From an uncultured Selenomonadales bacterium (lineage in GTDB: Bacteria > Bacillota > Negativicutes > Selenomonadales > Selenomonadaceae), in the NCBI GenBank assembly GCA_947165405.1, contig CAMVAG010000052.1, positions 1-11,133 of the forward strand: a stretch of DNA of 11,133 nucleotides, read 5' to 3'. The notes under the pieces were generated by a model. That model did no database searches and was not told the origin of the DNA. It saw nothing but the letters and a program-made list of their open reading frames with translations. Of this stretch, positions 6,049 to 11,133 are shown one piece after another. The first letter of the stretch is position 1. Every line of letters starts with the position of its first letter. The translations under genes were made by a program, and so were the position numbers.

Positions 6049-6267
6049 TCAACCTTTTGAAACTTCGATAATGCCGCTTGCACCTTGTGACAAGCAAACA
6101 GCTGCCACGCCGACAAGTGCAGGATTTGCGATTGAAGCTGCCGCTGCACCGATTCCGAGTAAAGTTCCGCCGATTGCCTTAAACCATGAACCGACGCTTG
6201 CGCCGCCCGCCACTGCATCGAGTTGCTCTTCGCTCATGATTTCCTCTTTCAAAATTTCTTTCGTCAT
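6049..6267 (-). CDS. Bacteriocin-like peptide precursor with double-glycine leader
   Basis: A 72-residue precursor. Residues 1-22 look like a double-glycine leader: acidic and helical, ending in SEEQLDAVAGG, the site where C39-peptidase ABC exporters cut. The 50-residue remainder (from ASVGSWFKAIGG) is Gly/Ala-rich, hydrophobic and nearly uncharged in its centre, with one Cys (residue 58), one Trp and small-residue patterns (GGTLLGIG) suited to packed membrane helices. This fits an unmodified class II bacteriocin or microcin-like peptide. One Cys argues against a lanthipeptide or a disulfide-bonded pediocin type. ATG 6267 follows AAGGAAG, with a promoter-like sequence upstream and a strong terminator downstream, so the unit is monocistronic. 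No immunity, exporter or regulator gene lies beside it. A secreted peptide of other function is possible; I know no named homolog. Confidence 0.8.
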   Translation of the reverse strand: MTKEILKEEIMSEEQLDAVAGGASVGSWFKAIGGTLLGIGAAAASIANPALVGVAAVCLSQGASGIIEVSKG

Positions 6268-6319
6268 TGTGATTACTTCCTTTCTTTTTGGTTTTTGATT
6301 TTGTTTTTTCTTTCTGCCC

Positions 6320-6348
6320 CTTATACGTTACTTGAGGAAAATTGTTAC
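6320..6348 (-). promoter_or_regulatory. Candidate promoter of the double-glycine peptide gene
   Basis: On the minus strand GTAACA (6348-6343, 4/6) and TATAAG (6325-6320, 5/6) are 17 bp apart, about 50 bases before ATG 6267. It is divergent from the mqnE operon promoter. Confidence 0.45.
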
Positions 6349-6376
6349 GCGCCCGGCAAAAAATTTTTGTCCGCTG

Positions 6377-6385
6377 TGATATAAT
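6377..6385 (+). promoter_or_regulatory. Extended -10 promoter of the mqnE-mqnE-epimerase operon
   Basis: TGA-TATAAT (TG at 6377-6378, hexamer 6380-6385) is a full extended -10 element. The position 17 bp upstream (6357-6362) is a poor -35, which extended -10 promoters tolerate. Transcription would begin near 6392, just before the GGGAGG at 6405. Confidence 0.6.
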
Positions 6386-6418
6386 GTTCGACGACTAACC
6401 GAACGGGAGGAAGAAATT

Positions 6419-7513
6419 TTGTTTGTCAGAGGAGAGCTTGAGAAGATTGAAAGGAAAGTTTTGAACGGCAAACGCTTGAGCCGCGAGGACGGAGAATTTT
6501 TATTCAACTGCAACGAATTGACTTGGCTCGGTTCGCTTGCCGATTACGTGCGGAAAAAAATTTGCGGCGACTTAGTTTATTACAACGTCAACTGCCACGT
6601 GAACTTGACGAATATTTGTCGGGCGCGTTGCAAGTTTTGTGCCTTCGGGCGCGGTGCCGAAGACAAAGGCTCCTATGCCATGACGATTGACGACGCGATT
6701 AAACTTGTCGAGGAGGCGAATCGTGACCCGCACTTATCGGGCTTGCATATCGTCAGCGGCTTGCACCCGACTTGGAGCTTTGAAAATTATTTGGCGTTCG
6801 TCGAAGTCCTTCACGAAAAATTTCCGCGACTTCACATTAAAGGTTTCACGGGCGTTGAAATTCAACACTTCGCAAACATTTCCGGCTTGAGCGTCGAAAA
6901 AATTTTGATTCGCTTGAAAGAGGCGGGGCTTGAGGCGATTGCGGGCGGCGGCGCGGAAATTTTAACCGACCGCGTGAGAAATTTGCTCTGCCCGAAAAAA
7001 TGTTCCGCCGACCAATGGCTCAATGTCGCTCGCACGGCGCACAAGCTCGGAATAAAGACGAATGCCTCCATGCTTTACGGACACATTGAAACTTTTGCCG
7101 AACGCGTCGAACATTTAATCCGCCTGCGTGAACTTCAAGACGAAACGGGCGGCTTCCAAACTTTTATCTGCTTCCCGTTCCTGCCGAAGAACACCGCGCT
7201 TGAAAAAGAAATTAAGCAAACGTCGATGTGGGACGACTTGAGGACGATGGCAATTTCGCGGCTCATGCTCGACAACTTCCAAAATATCAAAGCGTATTGG
7301 GTGATGTTGACGGTGCCCGTCGCGCAGGTCGCGTTGAGTTTCGGAGCAAATGACATTGACGGAACGATTCACCGCGAAAATATTTTGCACGACGCCGGAG
7401 CCACTTCGCCGCGCTCTCTTGCCGAAGATGAAATTATCCGAATCATTCGCGAGGCGGGAAGAACCCCTGCCGCCGTCGATTGCAACTTCAATATCAGGAG
7501 AATTATCACATGA
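6419..7513 (+). CDS. mqnE: Aminofutalosine synthase MqnE (radical SAM), first of two tandem copies
   Basis: A radical SAM enzyme that joins 3-enolpyruvyl-benzoate and SAM to make 6-amino-6-deoxyfutalosine, the committed step of menaquinone synthesis by the futalosine route. 364 residues, a normal length. Cys67, Cys71 and Cys74 (CRARCKFC) hold the 4Fe-4S cluster. GGGAEI (176-181), TNASMLYGHIET and LRELQDETGGFQ are MqnE-type blocks and differ from MqnC, which lacks YGHIET. The start is TTG 6419, set by GGGAGG eight bases upstream; no ATG is available nearby. The stop overlaps the next ATG (ATGA), so the two mqnE-like genes are translationally coupled. The C-terminus (RTPAAVDCNFN) departs from the common PVERNxxY ending, which the second copy keeps. 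The other pathway genes (mqnA, B, C, D) are not in the window. Confidence 0.88.
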   Translation: MFVRGELEKIERKVLNGKRLSREDGEFLFNCNELTWLGSLADYVRKKICGDLVYYNVNCHVNLTNICRARCKFCAFGRGAEDKGSYAMTIDDAIKLVEEANRDPHLSGLHIVSGLHPTWSFENYLAFVEVLHEKFPRLHIKGFTGVEIQHFANISGLSVEKILIRLKEAGLEAIAGGGAEILTDRVRNLLCPKKCSADQWLNVARTAHKLGIKTNASMLYGHIETFAERVEHLIRLRELQDETGGFQTFICFPFLPKNTALEKEIKQTSMWDDLRTMAISRLMLDNFQNIKAYWVMLTVPVAQVALSFGANDIDGTIHRENILHDAGATSPRSLAEDEIIRIIREAGRTPAAVDCNFNIRRIIT

Positions 7514-8592
7514 ACGTTTTGGAACTTGCAAAGGAAAAAATTTCTTCGGGCGAGCGATTGAACTTCGACGAAATTCTTGCGCTCTACGAAGACAACGACC
7601 TTTTGTATCTTGCCGAATCTGCGCGGCGTGTCAAGGAATCAAAGACCGGCAAAAAAATTTTTTACACGGTCAATCGCCACATAAATTTAACGAACGTCTG
7701 CAAGGCGAATTGTCCTCTTTGCGCGTATCAATGTCGAAGCGGCTCAAATCGCGCCTTTACGCTTGAACTTGACGATGTTGAAAAAATTCTTCGGGATGCC
7801 TCGCGGATTAAAAATCTTTCCGAAATTCATATCGTCAGCTCGTTGCACCCCGAAAAAAATTTTTCTTACTACCTCGACGCCGTCAAGCTCGTGAAAAAAT
7901 TTTTGCCTCACGTCGGGATTAATGCTTTCACTCCCGTTGAAATTGTGAACTTCGCGCAAATCAGCGGCAAAAATTTTTCGGAAGTCTTGAGCGAATTGAT
8001 TAAAGCGGGCGTGACTTCTTTGGCGGGCGGCGGCGCAGAAATTTTATCGGAACGTGTCCGCGAAATTATTTGCCCGAAAAAATGTTCGGCGGCGGAGTGG
8101 CTTGAAGTCATGCGGACGGCTCACAAGCTCGGCTTGCGAACGAACGCCTCGATGATGTACGGGCACATTGAAACGATTGAGGAACGCATTGAACATTTGC
8201 TGAAGCTGCGCGACTTGCAGGACGAGACAAAAGGTTTTCAAGCGATGATGTTATTTCCCTTCCACCCCGAAAACACTGAGCTCGGAAAAAAATTTAATCT
8301 GCGGCGCGTCGGTTCGTGGGAAGATTTAAAAATGCTCGCGCTGTCAAGATTGGTGCTCGACAACTTCGCGCACTTCAAGGCGTTTTGGATAATGTTGACG
8401 TTGCCGATAGCGCAGTTGGCTTTGAGTTTCGGCGCGGACGATTTGGACGGCACAATCGGCGAGGAAAAAATAATTCATGCGGCGGGAGCAAAATCTTCTT
8501 CGGGCATCACTCGTGAGGCTTTGGAGAAAATTATTTCGGAGGCAGGCTTTCAACCCGTCGAACGCGACAGCTTTTATCGGGAGGTACTTTAA
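7510..8592 (+). CDS. mqnE: MqnE-like radical SAM enzyme, second tandem copy
   Basis: A 360-residue paralog of the preceding protein over its full length, with the same blocks in order: HINLTNVC, GGGAEI (173-178), CPKKCSAAEW, TNASMMYGHIET, LRDLQDET, SFGADDLDGTI. Its cluster motif is Cys64-KAN-Cys68-PL-Cys71, with a fourth Cys75 right after (CAYQC) where MqnE proteins usually have a Phe-x-Arg. The C-terminus PVERDSFYREV matches the common MqnE ending better than the first copy does. Start ATG 7510 overlaps the first gene's TGA by 4 bp and uses AGGAGA upstream. Either copy could be the true aminofutalosine synthase; the other may have another substrate or act as a partner. Annotation as a CofH/MqnC-family radical SAM protein is a possible alternative. 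The family is certain, the exact reaction is not. Confidence 0.82.
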   Translation: MNVLELAKEKISSGERLNFDEILALYEDNDLLYLAESARRVKESKTGKKIFYTVNRHINLTNVCKANCPLCAYQCRSGSNRAFTLELDDVEKILRDASRIKNLSEIHIVSSLHPEKNFSYYLDAVKLVKKFLPHVGINAFTPVEIVNFAQISGKNFSEVLSELIKAGVTSLAGGGAEILSERVREIICPKKCSAAEWLEVMRTAHKLGLRTNASMMYGHIETIEERIEHLLKLRDLQDETKGFQAMMLFPFHPENTELGKKFNLRRVGSWEDLKMLALSRLVLDNFAHFKAFWIMLTLPIAQLALSFGADDLDGTIGEEKIIHAAGAKSSSGITREALEKIISEAGFQPVERDSFYREVL

Positions 8593-8593
8593 T

Positions 8594-9619
8594 TTGAAAA
8601 CGATTTTGATAACGGGCGCGGCGGGCTTTATCGGCGGCAACTTGACGCTGAAACTTTTGAAGGAAAAAAATTTCGCAAAAGTTATCGGGCTTGATAACAT
8701 GAACGATTATTACGACGTGAACTTGAAAAATTATCGGCTCAAGCTGATTGACGAGGCGGCTGAAAATTTTTCGGGCTCATGGAAATTTTATCGCGGCGAC
8801 CTTTCCGACAAAAATTTTATTCAAAAAATTTTCGAGGAGAATCGCCCGACGCACGTCATGAATTTGGCGGCGCAAGCGGGCGTTCGTTACAGCTTTGAAA
8901 ATCCCGAAGCATACATTCAAAGCAACATAATCGGATTTTTTAACGTGTTGGAGGCGTGCAAAAATTTTGGCGTCGAACATTTGATTTACGCAAGCTCAAG
9001 TTCGGTTTACGGCGGCAACAAAAAAATTCCCTTCGCGACAAGCGACCGCGTCGACGAACCGATAAGTCTTTACGCCGCGACGAAAAAGAGCAATGAACTT
9101 TTGGCTCATTGCTGCAGCGTCTTGTATAAAATTCCCGCGACGGGCTTGCGATTCTTCACGGTCTACGGCGCGGCGGGGCGTCCCGATATGGCGTATTTCA
9201 AATTCACGAACAAACTTTTGCGCGGCGAGGAAATTCAAATTTACAACTTCGGCAACTGCGCCCGCGATTTTACTTTTATCGACGACGTTATCGAGGGGCT
9301 TTGTCGAGTGATTGATAAGCCGCCGAAAAATTTTCCGCCGCACAAAATTTATAATCTCGGTCGCGGCGAACCCGTCAATCTTTTGGACTTCGTGAACATC
9401 TTGCAAGAGGAACTTATCCGCGCCGAAGTTTTGCCCGCCGATTACGACTTCGACGCTCACAAAAAATTTTTGCCCGCGCAGCCCGGCGACGTCCCGATAA
9501 CTTTTGCCGACACGAGGGAATTCGAACGCGATTTTGATTTTCGACCGACAGTTTCCCTGCGCGAAGGCTTGAGGAAATTTGTCGCTTGGTATAAAAATTT
9601 TTACGGCAGAAAAAATTGA
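8594..9619 (+). CDS. NAD-dependent epimerase, UDP-glucuronate 4-epimerase-like
   Basis: An extended short-chain dehydrogenase that probably interconverts UDP-glucuronate and UDP-galacturonate for surface polysaccharide; cytoplasmic. 341 residues. GAAGFIG (8-14) binds NAD; Asp34 starts DNMNDYYDVNLK, a stretch typical of UDP-glucuronate 4-epimerases. The catalytic set is Ser134-137 (ASSSSVYG) with Tyr160-x-x-x-Lys164 (LYAATKK). LRFFTVYG, GRPDMA and RDFTFIDDV follow in the family order, though the usual VYGPWGRPDMA is VYGAAGRPDMA here. The start is TTG 8594, one base after the upstream stop, set by GGGAGG nine bases upstream; longer ATG starts would run through the end of the mqnE copy. It is thus the third gene of the mqnE operon, an unexpected partnership. 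The gene is rich in AAAATTTT runs, mostly encoding Lys-Asn-Phe or Lys-Ile-Phe. Confidence 0.9.
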   Translation: MKTILITGAAGFIGGNLTLKLLKEKNFAKVIGLDNMNDYYDVNLKNYRLKLIDEAAENFSGSWKFYRGDLSDKNFIQKIFEENRPTHVMNLAAQAGVRYSFENPEAYIQSNIIGFFNVLEACKNFGVEHLIYASSSSVYGGNKKIPFATSDRVDEPISLYAATKKSNELLAHCCSVLYKIPATGLRFFTVYGAAGRPDMAYFKFTNKLLRGEEIQIYNFGNCARDFTFIDDVIEGLCRVIDKPPKNFPPHKIYNLGRGEPVNLLDFVNILQEELIRAEVLPADYDFDAHKKFLPAQPGDVPITFADTREFERDFDFRPTVSLREGLRKFVAWYKNFYGRKN

Positions 9620-9652
9620 ACCGCGCAGATTTTTTTATCCCGTGTGTTTTTT

Positions 9653-9681
9653 TTGACGCAGAAAATTTTTTCGTGTAAAAT
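9653..9681 (+). promoter_or_regulatory. Promoter of the NCS2 permease gene
   Basis: TTGACG (9653-9658, 5/6) and TAAAAT (9676-9681, 5/6) are exactly 17 bp apart. The predicted start near 9688 leaves about 28 bases of leader, enough for the AAAGGAG site but too short for a purine riboswitch. Confidence 0.75.
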
Positions 9682-9715
9682 CCTTTTCAAATCTTGCTTC
9701 GGAAAGGAGCTTTTT

Positions 9716-11077
9716 ATGGAAAAATTTTTTGAACTCAAAGAACGCGGCACCAATGTACGAACGGAAATTGTAGCCGGAATTACAACGTTCATCACGATGA
9801 GTTATATCCTCGCCGTAAATCCGCTCATATTGGGTGCGGCGGGCATGGATGCAGGCGCAATATTTACGGCGACGGCTCTGGCTTCTGCCTTCGCAACTTT
9901 TTTAATGGCATTTTTGGCAAATATGCCGTTCGTACTCAGTGCGGGTATGGGGCTTAATGCCTACTTTGCTTACACGGTCGTTATCGGCATGGGCTACACT
10001 TGGCAGCAGGCACTGGCGGCTATCTTTGTGGAAGGTCTCATTTTTATCTTATTGTCGCTTGTGAACATCCGCGAGGCAATCTTCAACTCAATCCCTCCCT
10101 CGCTGAAGATAGCGGTTTCGGTCGGCATAGGGCTTTTCATAAGCTTTATCGGCTTGCAAAACGCGCATATTGTCGTTGAAGGTCCGACACTCGTCACGCT
10201 GTATTCTTTCAAGCATTCGGTCGAAGGCGGCATGTTTCAATCGGAAGGCATAACGGTTTTGCTCGCGCTGATTGGTCTGCTGATAACCGCTTTCCTTTTG
10301 ATAAAAGACTTTAAAGGCTCGGTGCTCTTCGGGATAATCGCGACGTGGGGGCTCGGCATGATTTGCCAAGCTGTCGGGCTTTACGTTCCCAATCCCGAAA
10401 AAGGTTTCTTCAGTCTCTTTCCGAACGGAATAATTTCAATGCCCGCCTCGCTTGAACCGACTTTTATGCAAGTTGATTTCAGCTCGGTGTTGTCATTTGA
10501 ATTTTTCTCGATATTGATGGCTTTCCTCTTCGTCGACTTATTCGACACAATCGGCACGGTCATAGGCTGCGCGACGAAGGCGAATCTCCTCGACGAAAAC
10601 GGCAAGCTCCCGAAAGTCAAGCAAGTTTTGTTGACTGACGCAATCGGGACAACGGCAGGCTCGCTCTTGGGCACGTCAACGATAACGACTTTTGTTGAGT
10701 CCTCTGCCGGCATAGCGGAAGGCGGCAAGACCGGTTTGACTGCCTTGACTGCGGGCGCGTTATTCCTCTTGGCTTTGTTCTTCTCACCGATTTTCTTGGC
10801 GATACCCGCGTTCGCGACGGCTCCCGCGCTGATAATCGTCGGCTTCCTCATGATGCAACAAGTTTCAAAAATTAATTGGACAAGCGATGTTCTTACGGCT
10901 GTGCCCGCTTACATAACGATTTTCTCTATGGCGTTCATGTATTCAATTTCGGAAGGCATTTGTTTCGGCGTCATAAGTTATACGCTGCTGCATGCCTTTT
11001 CGGGCAAGGGCAAAGATGTTACGCCGCTTATGTATATCTTGACGGTGCTGTTTATCTTGAAGTATGCTTTGCTTTAA
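9716..11077 (+). CDS. NCS2-family purine permease (adenine/guanine/hypoxanthine, AzgA/PbuG type)
   Basis: An inner-membrane proton symporter for nucleobases. 453 residues, very hydrophobic, with the usual 12-14 membrane segments. ERGTNVRTEIVAGITTFITM (9-28) is the typical opening of the AzgA/PbuG branch. GMGLNAYFAY (77-86), FVDLFDTIGT (282-291) and the signature FVESSAGIAEGGKTG (336-350), with Glu338 in the substrate site, follow in order; these favour adenine, guanine or hypoxanthine over uracil or xanthine. The start is ATG 9716, behind AAAGGAGC; the 24 extra codons upstream in the same frame cover the promoter. It has its own promoter, so it is a separate unit from the mqnE operon. Base use differs from the preceding genes: the AAAATTTT runs so common before it are absent after codon 4. 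Futalosine menaquinone synthesis releases adenine or hypoxanthine, but a link is only a guess. Confidence 0.95.
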   Translation: MEKFFELKERGTNVRTEIVAGITTFITMSYILAVNPLILGAAGMDAGAIFTATALASAFATFLMAFLANMPFVLSAGMGLNAYFAYTVVIGMGYTWQQALAAIFVEGLIFILLSLVNIREAIFNSIPPSLKIAVSVGIGLFISFIGLQNAHIVVEGPTLVTLYSFKHSVEGGMFQSEGITVLLALIGLLITAFLLIKDFKGSVLFGIIATWGLGMICQAVGLYVPNPEKGFFSLFPNGIISMPASLEPTFMQVDFSSVLSFEFFSILMAFLFVDLFDTIGTVIGCATKANLLDENGKLPKVKQVLLTDAIGTTAGSLLGTSTITTFVESSAGIAEGGKTGLTALTAGALFLLALFFSPIFLAIPAFATAPALIIVGFLMMQQVSKINWTSDVLTAVPAYITIFSMAFMYSISEGICFGVISYTLLHAFSGKGKDVTPLMYILTVLFILKYALL

Positions 11078-11081
11078 GTTT

Positions 11082-11124
11082 TCTTCTACTTTTTCTTTGC
11101 AAGTGTCTTCTACTTTTTCTTTGC
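11082..11124. repeat. 19-bp direct repeat, two copies with 24-bp period, likely start of a terminator
   Basis: TCTTCTACTTTTTCTTTGC occurs exactly at 11082-11100 and 11106-11124, immediately after the permease stop. The second copy is followed by GTGCCCAAA, whose CAAA could begin the complementary arm of a CTTTG...CAAAG hairpin cut by the window end. If so, this is the permease terminator; only the first four bases of the second arm are visible. Confidence 0.7.
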
Positions 11125-11133
11125 GTGCCCAAA

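Noticed and set aside
6030..6218. Second minus-strand open frame overlapping the double-glycine peptide
   Set aside because: It runs in another frame of the same DNA, crosses the terminator and has no ribosome site.
9620..9652. Terminator between the epimerase and the permease
   Set aside because: There are T-runs but I found no adequate stem before them.
9620..9715. Purine riboswitch before the NCS2 permease
   Set aside because: Only about 28 bases lie between the predicted transcription start and the ATG, and no three-helix purine aptamer pattern is visible in the gap.
1..11133. CRISPR array, tRNA or rRNA genes, insertion sequences
   Set aside because: No regularly spaced repeats, cloverleaf-like segments, rRNA-like blocks, transposase motifs or terminal inverted repeats were seen. 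The only repeats are the heptamer and the 19-bp pair.

Overview
The window looks like chromosomal DNA of an anaerobic, Gram-negative-walled Firmicute, most plausibly a Negativicute (Selenomonadaceae-like). This is an inference from several signs: strong GGAGG-type ribosome binding sites with occasional TTG starts, a rubredoxin, menaquinone synthesis by the futalosine route, a secreted M48 protease with TPRs of the type found in diderm envelopes, and genes for surface sugars. No sequence search was possible. AAAATTTT runs are very common in most of the window.

Left part (1-5699), all on the minus strand. Reading in the direction of transcription: mdh (malate dehydrogenase); a 12-bp terminator-like hairpin and a heptanucleotide repeat; an 87-residue unknown gene; tadA (tRNA adenosine deaminase); a secreted M48 metalloprotease with TPR repeats; a VioA-like sugar aminotransferase; and a KASIII/FabH-like enzyme cut by the window start. 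From the unknown gene onward the spacings are 13 bp, 22 bp, a 14-bp overlap and 3 bp, so these five genes could be one transcript. The aminotransferase and KASIII pair suggests an N-acylated amino-sugar on the cell surface.

Middle part (5700-6418). A very short rubredoxin gene (49 aa) and a 72-aa peptide with a double-glycine leader (bacteriocin-like) lie on the minus strand, each with its own promoter-like sequence. The peptide gene ends in a clear terminator. Divergent promoters lie between the peptide gene and the next operon.

Right part (6419-11077), plus strand. Two tandem MqnE-like radical SAM enzymes overlap by 4 bp and are followed after 1 bp by a UDP-glucuronate 4-epimerase-like gene. 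After a separate promoter comes an NCS2-family purine permease. The window ends in a 19-bp direct repeat that appears to begin a terminator hairpin. Malate dehydrogenase plus menaquinone synthesis fits a fumarate-reducing, succinate- or propionate-forming metabolism, but the rest of that pathway is outside the window.

No stretch longer than 300 bases lacks a gene. The longest gap is 6268-6418 (151 bp), which holds the divergent promoters.
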